Shown: positions 1 to 9,129, counted from the first letter of the stretch. The stretch: 64,000 nucleotides of DNA from Dendronalium phyllosphericum CENA369 (GCF_016056275.1 NZ_JAECZA010000228.1:62001-126000); one strand, 5' to 3'. The notes: generated from the letters alone by a model not told the origin. Program-made: numbers and translations.

Positions 1-673
1 TAGTTAAATAGGTGGGATGTACCTGTACCGCTAGCTTTATTAGAACCTTGAGCATCCTCCACAAAATCGATCGCAGTGCCGCTGGCTGCCGCATCAATTG
101 TATATGCCAATTTATGTTCTATATCTTCAGAGGTGATAGAGATATCGCCAGCTTTTTCGGTATCGCCGCTAACACTGACATCTTCAGGATTAACTACATC
201 TGTGCCATATGACTTTGTGCCACTGATATTCCCCGAAATTGAAGCGAATACGGAATCATATGTGGCGATCGCATTATCTGAAAAAGCTAAATTGGTTTCA
301 ATGGCACCAATTTTAGTTTCTAAATCCCAGTCTCCACCTTTTTCACAGGTGCATTACCTACTTCCTGCCAAGGAGCTGAAGCGAGCAAGGTATTCATAAA
401 CTTTTGTACCCCTGCTTCTCCACTTAACTGATTTGCAGTAATGTAACCTCTAATATCGATACCTACTGCTTTGTACTCCACATTTGGTGGTGCTTTTACA
501 TAATTGTGAGCGATCGCTGGTATATGTATTTCGCTAATATCTTTAGTACCAATTACTTCTGTGAAGCTCAGAAGCTCTTGTTGAGCAACCAGATTTATAC
601 CATTACAGAAGACAACCTGAGAACCCTGGACGGAGACTTGTTGTCCGCATAAAAGAGTTAATATCCATATATT
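1..673 (-). pseudogene. Frameshifted remnant of an unidentified protein, cut by the window edge
   Basis: The minus strand reads as protein-like sequence in two frames that must be joined. One frame is open from about 673 to 323 and the other from about 353 to 1. The first frame stops at 322-320 and the second is closed upstream at 356-354, so a single indel lies between roughly 323 and 353. The first part contains APWQEVGNAPVKKVETG and the second continues GDWDLETKIGAIETN, then an acidic, Thr/Ser-rich stretch. I do not recognise the family. The beginning (GQQVSVQGSQVVF) could be the frameshifted tail of the halogenase remnant just upstream or a separate gene. A sequencing error cannot be excluded. 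Confidence 0.45.
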
Positions 674-1116
674 TCAAAGATACTTGATTTAGGAATTAAT
701 TGAGCGATCGCGTGACAAATTCCACTATCTTGATAGAGTTCTACAAGACTTTGCAAAGAACCCAAATCGGTTTATTCTTGACAATGCTTCCAGAAAGGAG
801 TGTCTAACCTGTGATTAAATTTAAAATGGATAGTTAAGAAATCACAAATTTTATCCCATAAATCAGCAATATACCGATTGGTTGCATCAATTAACTTAGG
901 AGTTGGACAAAGATTACTATAATGGTGAGATAAAAAGGACTGCGTTCTAGCGTATAAGCTAAATTTAGTGATGCACGTACTTTTGCCTGACCAACTTATT
1001 GCCAAGTACCAGAAATTTGCAATAACCCAGACGTTGCGATCGCTATAAAAATCTTCCCTTTGTTGTAGCGTAAAACTACCTAGCAACAATCCTAGCCAGA
1101 CCTCCACTATCGGCAT
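658..1116 (-). pseudogene. Remnant of a flavin-dependent (tryptophan-type) halogenase, C-terminal part
   Basis: The minus-strand frame from 1116 to 658 is interrupted only by a TAA at 774-772. Read through that stop it gives a segment with DFLTIHFKFN, then RLDTPFWKHC, then TDLGSLQSLVELY. From memory this matches the C-terminal region of PrnA-type tryptophan halogenases, which have a DF..aHY segment, then R.DTPFW, then an L..S.Q...Y helix. The preceding KSTCITKFSLYA resembles the region after the family's FLEPLEST motif. The N-terminal FAD-binding GxGxxG module and the WxWxIP motif are absent: the upstream DNA encodes other things. Family enzymes halogenate aromatic substrates using FADH2. This copy is truncated and should be inactive. 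Confidence 0.55.
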
Positions 1117-1119
1117 CTT

Positions 1120-1320
1120 TCAAATACGTTGCAGTTTCACTAAACAAATCTCATCTTCAATTTGTGTAAGTTGTTGGGCGATCGCATCTTTCCACTTTTG
1201 AATATCTTCATCACTTGCTAAGTTGCGAACATCTTCGATAAGCTTGAATTGCTCTGGTATTATACCCAACAGATGCAAGGTACGAGCATCCCACATTCTA
1301 AAATAACAACTAAACCTCAA
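1120..1320 (-). pseudogene. Short open frame in phase with the halogenase remnant, unidentified
   Basis: Sixty-six codons lie in exactly the same frame as the halogenase remnant, separated from it by the TGA at 1122-1120. The peptide is acidic and helical (SDEDIQKWKDAIAQQLTQIED) and reads like coding sequence. I cannot match it to the halogenase family. It may be an older N-terminal segment, a fused neighbour, or chance. The acyltransferase gene ends only 18 bp upstream (1338), so any further part of this reading frame has been lost. Confidence 0.25.
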
Positions 1321-1337
1321 GCATCTCCAATATATTC

Positions 1338-2384
1338 TTAAACATACTCAAAGTAGCGTTTTAATTTTAAGAAAGGTTTCTCGTACATTACATAGCTTAC
1401 ATATGCAGTTAAATAACTGAATGAAATAGAAAGCAAAAGAGTTACATAAAAATTATAATTCTGATTTTGAATGAAAGTAAAAATCAGAGGATGAAATACA
1501 TATAAGCCATAACTGATCTTACCAGTAAATACAAAAAAACGATTCCCAACAATTCGAGATATCAAATTGTGAGGATATTGAATTGCTACATAACCTACAA
1601 CACAAAAATAAAAAACAGCTATAATTGTAAACTTAACAACTTGTAACCAATCCAGATGTTGACCACCAGTAAATAGCCAGCTAATTAGCAGTAAGACAAA
1701 AGAGAAAACTCCTATATTTAAAAAATACTTTCTGTAAGATATCAGCTTATTTGTATACTCAAAATATGCAAGTAATGCACCTATAGCTAATGCATCAAAT
1801 CTACATAGAGTAAAGAAAAATACTCCTATATCAAAATTGATTAACACAATGCGGACAACTATTGATAATAAAATAATTCCAGTAGCAGCCCATATTAATC
1901 GCTTTGTTGGTAATAAATATACGAGAACTGGCCAAAAAAAGTAAAAGTGTTCTTCAATTGCTAACGACCAAAAATGCCCAGGCCCACTACTGCTAAAACC
2001 TATAAATGTAGCGGGAATATTTTGCATATAAAGGTAATACCATAGCTGATGACTTAACGGTGGTATATCACCTATTTTAAACAGTGGTAAAATAAAGTAA
2101 GTAATTATGAGAAAACCATAATATAAAGGAAATATTCTTAACAATCGTCTAATATAAAAATTTTTAAAAAAATTATCATGAGATTTTGTATTAAGTAAAA
2201 TTCTAGTGATTAAGAAGCCGGAAAGTACGAAAAAAAGATCCACACCTGTTTGACCAAAAACTGCAATTTTAACTAATAAAGGATTAAAAAGTTGCCAGTT
2301 AAAATGAAAAAAGACGATCATTAATGTGGCAATTCCTCTGAGTCCATCCAATGCATAGATGTAGGTAATTTTCTGGCTTGTCAT
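1338..2384 (-). CDS. Acyltransferase family 3 membrane protein (OafA/YrhL-like)
   Basis: This 348-aa multi-spanning protein should transfer acetyl or other acyl groups to extracytoplasmic glycan. The N-terminus has the family signature YALDGLRGIATLMIVFFHF at residues 10-28, with the conserved Arg and catalytic His. It is followed by GVDLFFVLSGFLITRILL, the RRLLRIFPLYY segment and WSLAIEEHFYFFWP, all typical of the acyltransferase-3 fold. About ten hydrophobic helices are visible. The open frame extends upstream to a TTG at 2420, but the ATG at 2384 precedes the conserved region at the usual distance and is preferred. Its position beside the polysaccharide locus suggests it O-acylates that polymer, which is inference. 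Confidence 0.85.
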   Translation of the reverse strand: MTSQKITYIYALDGLRGIATLMIVFFHFNWQLFNPLLVKIAVFGQTGVDLFFVLSGFLITRILLNTKSHDNFFKNFYIRRLLRIFPLYYGFLIITYFILPLFKIGDIPPLSHQLWYYLYMQNIPATFIGFSSSGPGHFWSLAIEEHFYFFWPVLVYLLPTKRLIWAATGIILLSIVVRIVLINFDIGVFFFTLCRFDALAIGALLAYFEYTNKLISYRKYFLNIGVFSFVLLLISWLFTGGQHLDWLQVVKFTIIAVFYFCVVGYVAIQYPHNLISRIVGNRFFVFTGKISYGLYVFHPLIFTFIQNQNYNFYVTLLLSISFSYLTAYVSYVMYEKPFLKLKRYFEYV

Positions 2385-2860
2385 TGAAGCTTTTCTATAT
2401 TTTGAATATATTTGTATCAAAGAAAAATCTGACAGATTACACTATGTCGATTAAGTGTAAAAAGATAGAATATCAGAATTTTTCATTTAATATAAAGAAT
2501 ATAATTAAATGCACTTTTCAGATAGTAGTTAAAAGGTTTTTTTTAAACTAATTTTATGATAATTAACCTAGATTAAGCGTGTTTAAGCCTAAATCTAGGG
2601 ATTTTTTCTCAATCTCAAAATTTTTTTGTTAGGATTTCATCATAAATAGCCCGTGTCAGGATTCTGGCTTTATGATTGAAATTGATAAACGCGCAAATAT
2701 TCATTTTTTCAGTATGGATGCGATCGCTTTAGAAATAATAATATATGGCGTTAATAAGTCCTCAATTCATAATTGCTATAGGATGTTAGCATCAGGATAT
2801 TAGCATTGCGATCGCCAGCTTATATCAATACCTGAAAGACTTATCTGATAAAAAAGTTTT
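2385..2860. other. Intergenic, AT-rich, no gene seen
   Basis: I see no convincing coding sequence on either strand. The stretch holds one terminator-like hairpin (2567-2605) and a few HIP1-type GATCGC sites. It lies downstream of the hexapeptide acetyltransferase and upstream of the acyltransferase, so the promoter of the latter should be here. Confidence 0.6.
2567..2605 (+). terminator. Hairpin followed by a T-run
   Basis: CCTAGATT at 2567-2574 pairs with AATCTAGG at 2592-2599 and is followed by GATTTTTT. On the plus strand this has the form of an intrinsic terminator, though no plus-strand gene lies upstream. It could end antisense transcription from the decayed region. Confidence 0.35.
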
Positions 2861-3430
2861 TTACCTATTTGCTGAATGCGAACTTAAGTTTTCAAGTTTT
2901 CGTTGCTTGATAGGTTGAGCGGGATTACCTGCATAAATTGTCATTGGCTCTAAGGAACGTCCAGTAACTCCACCCAAAGTCAGCACTGCTCCCCGACCAA
3001 CAGTTACTCCAGGGCCAATTACTGATTTTGCTGCAATCCAACTACTTTCCTGAATCTGGATTGGAGCAGTAATCAGTTCAAAATTGGGATGACTCCAGTT
3101 ATGATTACCAGTGCAGAGATAAACTCCCTGAGATAGGCAAACATGGTTTTCTATAGTGACATGAGCTAGGTTATCGATCCAAGTATCTTCTCCCAGCCAA
3201 ACAAAATCACCAACAGTTAACCGCCAAGGAAACTTTACTCTTACTCCTGGTTTAATACGGACACCTTGACCAATTTCTGCTCCAAACCAACGCAGTGTCA
3301 AAACTTTTATGGCTGATATGGGTAACCAATAACTCTCAACCAGGGGCGACCCCACAAAATACCAAAGAAGTTGCTTCCAATATGGTGCGCCTGGAGTATA
3401 AGTACTTAGGGTATAGCTATCTAAACGCAT
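2861..3430 (-). CDS. WcaF-like hexapeptide-repeat acetyltransferase (possible HpsU)
   Basis: This 189-aa protein has an N-terminal helix pair and then a left-handed beta-helix of hexapeptide repeats from about residue 50 to 155 (IGQGVRIKPGVRVKF, VGDFVWLGEDTW, IGPGVTVGRGAVL). A His in TGNH at 110 is a candidate catalytic residue. The C-terminus carries the typical AGNPAQPIK ending of the WcaF/NodL class, which transfer acetyl from acetyl-CoA to sugar hydroxyls. Filamentous cyanobacteria have a hormogonium-polysaccharide acetyltransferase called HpsU that I remember as looking like this, so HpsU is a reasonable guess but unproven. It is 9 bp downstream of the YdcF-like gene, so the two are probably co-transcribed. 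Confidence 0.8.
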   Translation of the reverse strand: MRLDSYTLSTYTPGAPYWKQLLWYFVGSPLVESYWLPISAIKVLTLRWFGAEIGQGVRIKPGVRVKFPWRLTVGDFVWLGEDTWIDNLAHVTIENHVCLSQGVYLCTGNHNWSHPNFELITAPIQIQESSWIAAKSVIGPGVTVGRGAVLTLGGVTGRSLEPMTIYAGNPAQPIKQRKLENLSSHSANR

Positions 3431-3439
3431 AATTTATAG

Positions 3440-4042
3440 TTAATCAATAGCTGGATTAAAACTAGCACCTGTACGACCTGTGACTATCCAAAGTAGAGAG
3501 CGAGAAATATCGCGAAGAACGTGGAGGATATTTTCTTTGGGTCGGTCTGATGGTACAGATAGTGGAGTGAAAGCGATACCTCGGCTACCAAAGACGAGGG
3601 TAGCGATCGCTTTCGCTCTAGGCATGTGAAAATCGGAAGTAATTAAGTAAAGATGCTGAAGCTGTCGTTTTTTAAAGTCACCCACTAGAGAAGTGAAGTT
3701 AGTTACAGTATCAACAGCACGAGTATCAATATGTAATTTTTTAAGCGAAATACCCACGGATTGAAAAGTTTTACGTGTTTTCTCCGGAACTGGGGGAGAA
3801 GACACCCAAATTTCTAAAGATGGATACCACTGGGCTAGTTCGGCAGTAAATTGCTCTCTAGCTGGCTCACCACCTAAAGTAAAAAAAGCTTGAGGTTGGG
3901 GTGCGTGAGTGTATGCTATTGCCAAACGCAGGGGAATTATCAGCACCAAAGTGAGGATAAAACCTGTGAGAGCAAAAATCCAATATCTTCTAATTAGGTG
4001 AAAAAATTGCTTCACAGAATCAACAAATTCCTCTTTAACCAA
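3440..4042 (-). CDS. YdcF/SanA-like DUF218 membrane-anchored protein
   Basis: This 200-aa protein has one N-terminal transmembrane helix (about 18-41) and then a DUF218 core. LGGEPAREQF near the start of the domain, VTNFTSL in the middle and SDFHMPRAKA near residue 145 match the family's glycine loop, TxxN and HxxR motifs. Some DUF218 members are proposed to act in envelope or peptidoglycan metabolism, but the reaction is not established. The frame opens with TTG at 4042. A GTG at 4015, about 12 bp after a GAGGAA sequence, is an alternative start giving 191 aa. It forms a likely two-gene unit with the downstream acetyltransferase. Confidence 0.75.
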   Translation of the reverse strand: MVKEEFVDSVKQFFHLIRRYWIFALTGFILTLVLIIPLRLAIAYTHAPQPQAFFTLGGEPAREQFTAELAQWYPSLEIWVSSPPVPEKTRKTFQSVGISLKKLHIDTRAVDTVTNFTSLVGDFKKRQLQHLYLITSDFHMPRAKAIATLVFGSRGIAFTPLSVPSDRPKENILHVLRDISRSLLWIVTGRTGASFNPAID

Positions 4043-4476
4043 AAATTTACAGAACTAGCGTTTTTGTCATTAGTTTCGATGTCAAGAAAATTGCATATTT
4101 ACTAAAGTAGACTGTTGACCACTAACAGTCAACAGTCATAGGTTTACAGCCAAAACCACTACAAATATTTATGCTTTCTTAATGCACTTAGCCGATCGCG
4201 TCCGGCTACATGCTCATAATTTCGTTAGACTATAGATAGCGTACTTTTTGAGAACTCCTAAAGGCGAACTAGCAGAATATCTACGGCTGTTAGATGCCCT
4301 TGCGACAGCTACTCTTGAAAAATACCTTAAGGCGAATTTACAGGGTAGTCTGCTTTGCTATGCGGTCTAATAAATTTATGACCTTACAGGACGGACGTGA
4401 TAATTTTTTAGTGGTGCGAATGCATGAATGTTAATAGTTATGGGATCTGCTGTGATGTTCTATTCAAAGCCTATGT
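4043..4476. other. Intergenic with hairpin and a possible decayed plus-strand frame
   Basis: This 434-bp gap contains an inverted repeat at 4110-4137 and a plus-strand open stretch at 4239-4370. That stretch encodes about 43 residues (including RTPKGELAEYLRLLDALA) with no ATG and no recognisable family. It may be a gene remnant. The promoter for the YdcF-like gene should be at the left side. Confidence 0.45.
4110..4137. repeat. Inverted repeat
   Basis: GACTGTTGA at 4110-4118 is repeated in inverse as TCAACAGTC at 4129-4137 with a 10-nt spacer. There is no T-run, so it is not a canonical terminator. The heptad AACAGTC/GACTGTT resembles short repeats common in heterocystous cyanobacteria. Confidence 0.6.
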
Positions 4477-5832
4477 TTAATTCGGAGCATGGACACCATC
4501 TGCATCAAAATTGCCCTCTTGATTCCCAAAGTAATACATGGCATCGCGCGTTTTGGAGATGGTTTGTTGAATAGTAATCCCTTTGGAAGCATCGGGTTGC
4601 GATCTAATTATGGTTCCCATAGCGTTACTATACCACGTATCCGTATTTGTACTATTACGAACGGCAACCCAATCAAAATGTACTACGCGAGTAGTTCCAT
4701 TAAACGGAGATCGCGGATCGTCCCATGTGACTTTCTGACCTGCCTTGAGTAAGTTGTTCACGTATATACAATCGCCTTGCAAAGTGGCAATTTCCGGAAT
4801 AGAACACATGTCAATGCGTCTTCCTAAGTTATCTACTTTGGTCGGATCGAAGTAACGGCTTGGTACTGACACTCTAAAATAAGTACCGGCAGTCATGTCA
4901 AAGAGCTTAGAGTAATTTCGGTTAAACCCTTCTTGACCGTAGTGGTCTAGCAATTGACCGTCATTTTTGCGGTAGAGTCCGTGGATAAATCCTGCTGTCC
5001 AATCTTCAAAATAATTTTTGTAGTATTCGGTGGATGCATTTTGTCCTTGTTTAACTTTAGCAACAAGGTTATCCAGACACTGTTTATCAGGGATAATGCG
5101 TGCGCTTTCATTGTCTATAGTAGGTGAGGTAGTTGGATCGAAGTAACCAAGAGTCTTTTCTCCTCCACATACACCACTAAATTTGCCTGCCCCACCAAAT
5201 AAATGCATTCCTTGCCATTTAATCTTCGCCCCATTGTCACAACTGACGTAGTAGAAGAGTTCGTGCATGTTGTTAGTGAATGCATCTTTTGAATGAGTGC
5301 CCTGATGAAGTTTGACTAGTATTTGGCACAAGGGACCTGTGCCTCCACCCGGTAAACCTACTCTCACGTCATTCTTCCACTCAATTTTGTGACCAACATG
5401 ATCTTCATGGCGAGGATGCTGTGGGTCGCTTAGAGAGAGTTGTTCGTTGACATATCCAAAAGGCAATCCCCAGGAGACGAGTTTTGATGAGTTGGGATTT
5501 CTTCCATGCTCGTGTCCATAGGTACAAGTCTTGCCAGTATTTGGATCGGTGTCGGTTGGTGGATGCCAAGTCGGATACACCTTGTTGTCTGGCCCGTACA
5601 CCCAGTAAGTATCATGCAACCATTTGGGACATGTATCAAACTTAGTTGGTGTCCACAAACCGTATGAGTAACTCAATTTCGCACTACTTGGAGGAAGCTG
5701 ATAAGGAACCGCCGCAGACGCGGTTGGGGCTTGCCCGAAATTCGGTGTTATGTGTAATTGCATAACGACAACGAGCAAGCTGACACCAATCGCGATCGCG
5801 AAACGGCTCAATAAACGCAGCCTTCGATTCAT
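4477..5832 (-). CDS. Secreted protein of unknown function, 451 aa
   Basis: The ATG at 5832 is preceded at 4 nt by AGGAGC, which decides the start over the longer open frame reaching 5895. The product begins with basic residues, a hydrophobic stretch (about 11-25) and ends the signal region near APTASAA, so it should be exported. The mature part is about 410 residues, rich in Trp, Tyr, Gly and His. It has scattered Cys (DTCPKW, GKTCTYGHEHGRNP, PLCQI, DMCSIPE, QGDCIY) that could form disulfides, and the HEHG element could bind a metal. I do not recognise the family. It is transcribed alone between a terminator at about 6.0 kb and the 4.0-4.5 kb gap. Confidence 0.7.
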   Translation of the reverse strand: MNRRLRLLSRFAIAIGVSLLVVVMQLHITPNFGQAPTASAAVPYQLPPSSAKLSYSYGLWTPTKFDTCPKWLHDTYWVYGPDNKVYPTWHPPTDTDPNTGKTCTYGHEHGRNPNSSKLVSWGLPFGYVNEQLSLSDPQHPRHEDHVGHKIEWKNDVRVGLPGGGTGPLCQILVKLHQGTHSKDAFTNNMHELFYYVSCDNGAKIKWQGMHLFGGAGKFSGVCGGEKTLGYFDPTTSPTIDNESARIIPDKQCLDNLVAKVKQGQNASTEYYKNYFEDWTAGFIHGLYRKNDGQLLDHYGQEGFNRNYSKLFDMTAGTYFRVSVPSRYFDPTKVDNLGRRIDMCSIPEIATLQGDCIYVNNLLKAGQKVTWDDPRSPFNGTTRVVHFDWVAVRNSTNTDTWYSNAMGTIIRSQPDASKGITIQQTISKTRDAMYYFGNQEGNFDADGVHAPN

Positions 5833-5991
5833 AGTTGCTCCTAAAAAAATACAAAAAAACGGCAACCTGTGGTTTGATAGTTGGAACAATGTCACTATAA
5901 ACCATACAACGGGAACCGTAACAATTTGTAATTTTTAGGGCAGTATTTGCACTATGTAGCTGTTAGGCTGATACTACCACTATTTTATTCT

Positions 5992-6013
5992 AATAAAAAA
6001 GCCGCAAAGGCTT
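5992..6013 (-). terminator. Intrinsic terminator closing the polysaccharide gene run
   Basis: Read on the minus strand, AAGCC (6013-6009), a TTTGC loop and GGCTT (6003-5999) are followed by TTTTATT. It lies about 27 bp after the stop of the last glycosyltransferase and separates the long operon from the secreted-protein gene. Confidence 0.75.
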
Positions 6014-6039
6014 AACTTTACGTAATTTTTATATTAACT

Positions 6040-6900
6040 TTAAGAAAGTTTTTCCATAAATTCTGGTTCGATTTGACCGCGTAAAATCATGAAAAAAGCA
6101 ATGATATTTCCTTTGAGGCGGCCCTGACGATCTATTTTCTGGTCAAGGAAAAATAGCTTGATCAGATTGTTACGAGTAGCAATTAACCAGTGGCTCTGAA
6201 GCACTTCCCAAAAGGGGATAACACCTTTGCGATAAAGGTAGTAAGGATTCATAATTTGGGCAAATCCCATACGAGTACCGGAGATTCGCCCGGAAGAGGT
6301 CATGAGGTGAACGAGACGACAGGCGTTATAGCTGACGCAAATGCCAAATTTTCTACAGCGAAAACCAAAATCAGCATCGCAGAGCCATCCGTAGAGAGGA
6401 AGGCGTTCGTCAAATTTGACTGTTCGGAGAACTTCAGGGCGAGTGTTAATATTACAGCCGTAAACTGTAGATTGGATCTCAAAGGAGCGATCGGGTTCGT
6501 CAGTAAAAGAAAGGAGTAGAGAGCGTCCTTCAGAGCGTTCTACATTGCCGTTACGAACTAAAAAACCACTAAAAGCCGCAACTTCGGGGTGTTCTTCACT
6601 AAAAATACGAGCATGAGTGAAGTAATCCGGAGCAAGTTCAACATCATCATCAAGAATCGAAACAAAAGTGGCACAAGAGTCGATGTAGGGAATAGCATCA
6701 TTGACCTGCTGACATAATCCGGGACGGGCAAGCACAATTTGAACTTTAGGAAAAGCAAGGGTTTCAGGCAAGACGTAGGATTTATCGGCAACAGTAATCA
6801 GGATCTGGTCAGCAGGAGTCTGCTGTTGAAGCATGGAAGCAATGGTTTCGTGAAGTATCTGGGGGCGTTTGGCTGAGGGGATAATAACAGTGTGGAACAT
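6040..6900 (-). CDS. Family 2 glycosyltransferase (last gene of the polysaccharide run)
   Basis: This 286-aa GT-A fold enzyme starts with TVIIPSAKRPQILHETIASML, the nucleotide-binding start of GT2 enzymes. It has a metal-binding DDD triplet at residues 84-86 (SILDDDVEL) and an acceptor-side acidic region (LYGWLCDADFGFR). The substrate cannot be read from sequence. Filamentous cyanobacteria have hormogonium-polysaccharide GT2 enzymes of similar size (HpsN, from memory), so that assignment is possible. There is a 200-bp gap to the next upstream gene, so it could also have its own promoter. Confidence 0.85.
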   Translation of the reverse strand: MFHTVIIPSAKRPQILHETIASMLQQQTPADQILITVADKSYVLPETLAFPKVQIVLARPGLCQQVNDAIPYIDSCATFVSILDDDVELAPDYFTHARIFSEEHPEVAAFSGFLVRNGNVERSEGRSLLLSFTDEPDRSFEIQSTVYGCNINTRPEVLRTVKFDERLPLYGWLCDADFGFRCRKFGICVSYNACRLVHLMTSSGRISGTRMGFAQIMNPYYLYRKGVIPFWEVLQSHWLIATRNNLIKLFFLDQKIDRQGRLKGNIIAFFMILRGQIEPEFMEKLS

Positions 6901-7100
6901 AAGGAAATTTTGAATTAATTTGGCTAGGAGTGAAAATTCTATTAATTTAATTTATTAGTTAATAAACTTAAAATTTCTACATATATCTTCACTAATACCT
7001 ACTGACTTAATTTTTGATACCGGAATTCGCTCAAATATCGAGCGTACAAGGATTACAGAGCAGCGATCGCCGTGTCAAATATAAGTATTTTTATTAAAAA

Positions 7101-7895
7101 CTATTGTTTTGTACTGGAATCTGTGTACTGCAATTTTTCCGACTCTATTAGACGAATGGAGAGCAGAATTTCTACCAAAACACGCTGGAATGCATAGTAG
7201 CAACCATGCCAACCATCGAGAATACCGCCTTTGAGAATCAAGCAGTAAATCAAGATGATGAAAGGAGCGAAGATTTTTTGTTTGCGAATGCGATCGCTCA
7301 AACTCAGTTCGCTGACTGGAGTTTCTAGTATCTTCTTAGTCTCGATAGCTATGTAGCGATCCTGTGCCCAGAACCAACGGCTCAAGGATTTGCGATCGTC
7401 GTGATGAATATAGGCAAGGAGTATTCTCGACTTCCCCTCTACCAAAACTCGATGAGCGTGTCCATCATCTTTGTAAGTTGCTTTTTCTCTTCTATAAAGA
7501 ACTTTACGGGGTGGAAGTAAAGTGCCACGTAAAGGTTTACCAAAAACGCAATATTTAAATTTGGCGCTGTAGCTATTTAAGTCAGCCTCTTCTGGTAGTG
7601 TTTTAATTTCATTAATTAGCTCATTAGTTAAGACATAATCAGCATCTAGAGATAGTACCCATTCAGATACAATTTTTTCTAAACCATAGTTACACTGTCC
7701 AGCAAAAGAATCAAATTTTCTTTGGAAAACTTGTACTTGAGGATAGGAATAACAAATATTCAAAGTTTCATCTGTACTATAACTGTCAATCACCACAATC
7801 TGTTTTGCCCATGTAAGACATTGGAGAGTGCGACTAATATTAGGTGCTTCATTATAGGTAAGAATTAAAGGAGTAATTTTTTCTAAAAAATACAT
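7101..7895 (-). CDS. Family 2 glycosyltransferase, WaaE/KdtX-like
   Basis: This 264-aa protein begins ITPLILTYNEAPNISRTL and has VVIDSYSTDET at about 34-44 and the DXD motif in SLDADYVL at 83-90. The pattern of open GT-A domain, then GHAHRVLVEGK, then SRWFWAQDRY with a hydrophobic C-terminal segment is that of WaaE-like beta-glycosyltransferases, which add a sugar to lipid-linked glycan at the inner membrane face. The donor and acceptor are unknown. It lies between two glycosyltransferase genes in the same orientation. Confidence 0.85.
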   Translation of the reverse strand: MYFLEKITPLILTYNEAPNISRTLQCLTWAKQIVVIDSYSTDETLNICYSYPQVQVFQRKFDSFAGQCNYGLEKIVSEWVLSLDADYVLTNELINEIKTLPEEADLNSYSAKFKYCVFGKPLRGTLLPPRKVLYRREKATYKDDGHAHRVLVEGKSRILLAYIHHDDRKSLSRWFWAQDRYIAIETKKILETPVSELSLSDRIRKQKIFAPFIILIYCLILKGGILDGWHGCYYAFQRVLVEILLSIRLIESEKLQYTDSSTKQ

Positions 7896-7968
7896 AAGGT
7901 TTATTTATAATTAACTTAATATAATTAACTTCCAAAAATCTGATTCAATAAAGCGTAGGCAAAGGTTT

Positions 7969-9129
7969 TTATTGGATGATACTTATATAAACATGTTGCA
8001 TTTGGTAAGCAATTTTTTCCCAAGTGTATTTTTCAAATATAAATTCACGAGCGCGATCGCCCATTGCCTTTGCCTGTTGCGGATTTTTTAAGCAACTACT
8101 CAAAGCGTTAGCAATTTGCTCGGCATCAATGTCAACCACAAGAGCTGCATTAGCTATTGCTGCTTCTGGAAAATTGCAACCTGTAGTAATAACGCAAGGC
8201 AATTTTGCAGCCATTCCTTCTAACACAGATACGCTAAAGCCTTCGGAATATGAAGGCGCAACATAGAGACTAGCAGCGGCAAGTGCAGCATATTTGAGAG
8301 AGCCAGAAAGCATTCCGGTAAACGTGACAGCATTCAAACATTCTGCATCAGCAAAGTAATTCTGAGCAGTTTCACAAAAGCCGATATTATCAGGCCCTGC
8401 AATAATTAAATGAGTCTGAGGAAATTGAGTATGAACTTTCGCAAAGGCAGTGGCAAGTAAATCTAGTCCTTTTTTGGGATCGATCCGCGCTAAAAATAAA
8501 ATTAATGTTTTATTGCGAGTTTGAGGAAATTGTTGATAAAAAAGCTCTGGATTGGGTAGTGTTTCAAAATCTTGCTGATGAATTCCGTTAGGAACAACTA
8601 CTAAAGGCGCTTTCAATTGAAGCGGTTCTATCCTTTTAGCCTCCGTAGATGCCAACATTTGGATAGCACTTGCACGTTGGAAAGCTGGCTTTTCCAGCAA
8701 AGCAAAGTAAAAACGCTTCTTGCCAGATTTATAAGCTAGCGCCCAAGGTTCTAACATCCCATGAGGAGTCATAATGTAAGGTACTTTGTGTCTCTGACAA
8801 GCCCAATGAGCAGGTAAAACAGGATAAGAAAAAACAGCGTTAGTGTGTACTAAGTCGTAATTAGTTACATTTTTAAATAACCATTTAGTTAGAGACAAAC
8901 TAATTTTATAATCGAGAAAATTCCAATAAGGAAAGTATTGAATTCGATAATACTTTTCCCTAATCCAAGTGAGAATCGGGACATCCATACTAGTAGAACC
9001 ATTGGCAGTTGTGGCTACAATATCAATATCTATCCCCCGATTACCTAATGCTTGAGCTAGCTCGATTACACTCTTGGTTGGGCCACCATAAACAGGGCCA
9101 AGGGCAGGAATAACTATTAAAATTTTCAT
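7969..9129 (-). CDS. Family 4 glycosyltransferase (GT-B)
   Basis: This 386-aa enzyme has a GT-B fold. The N-terminal domain starts MKILIVIPALGPVYGGPTKS with the glycine loop, followed by TPHGMLEPWAL at about 121-131 and VVPNGIHQQDF. The C-terminal donor domain has RIDPKKGLDLL near 215 and the EX7E pair E296/E304 in SEGFSVSVLEGMAA. Members retain anomeric configuration and use nucleotide-sugar donors. The start was set to the ATG at 9129: the open frame extends two codons to a TTG. The gene upstream stops 6 bp before this ATG, so translation is probably coupled. Confidence 0.88.
   Translation of the reverse strand: MKILIVIPALGPVYGGPTKSVIELAQALGNRGIDIDIVATTANGSTSMDVPILTWIREKYYRIQYFPYWNFLDYKISLSLTKWLFKNVTNYDLVHTNAVFSYPVLPAHWACQRHKVPYIMTPHGMLEPWALAYKSGKKRFYFALLEKPAFQRASAIQMLASTEAKRIEPLQLKAPLVVVPNGIHQQDFETLPNPELFYQQFPQTRNKTLILFLARIDPKKGLDLLATAFAKVHTQFPQTHLIIAGPDNIGFCETAQNYFADAECLNAVTFTGMLSGSLKYAALAAASLYVAPSYSEGFSVSVLEGMAAKLPCVITTGCNFPEAAIANAALVVDIDAEQIANALSSCLKNPQQAKAMGDRAREFIFEKYTWEKIAYQMQHVYISIIQ

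Noticed and set aside
4239-4370. 43-codon plus-strand stretch with AEYLRLLDAL
   Set aside because: It has no ATG and no recognisable homologue. It could be a remnant, so it is mentioned only in the gap description.
4489-4752. Plus-strand frame over the secreted protein gene
   Set aside because: It lies wholly antisense to a gene with a signal peptide and a good ribosome site, so it is a shadow.
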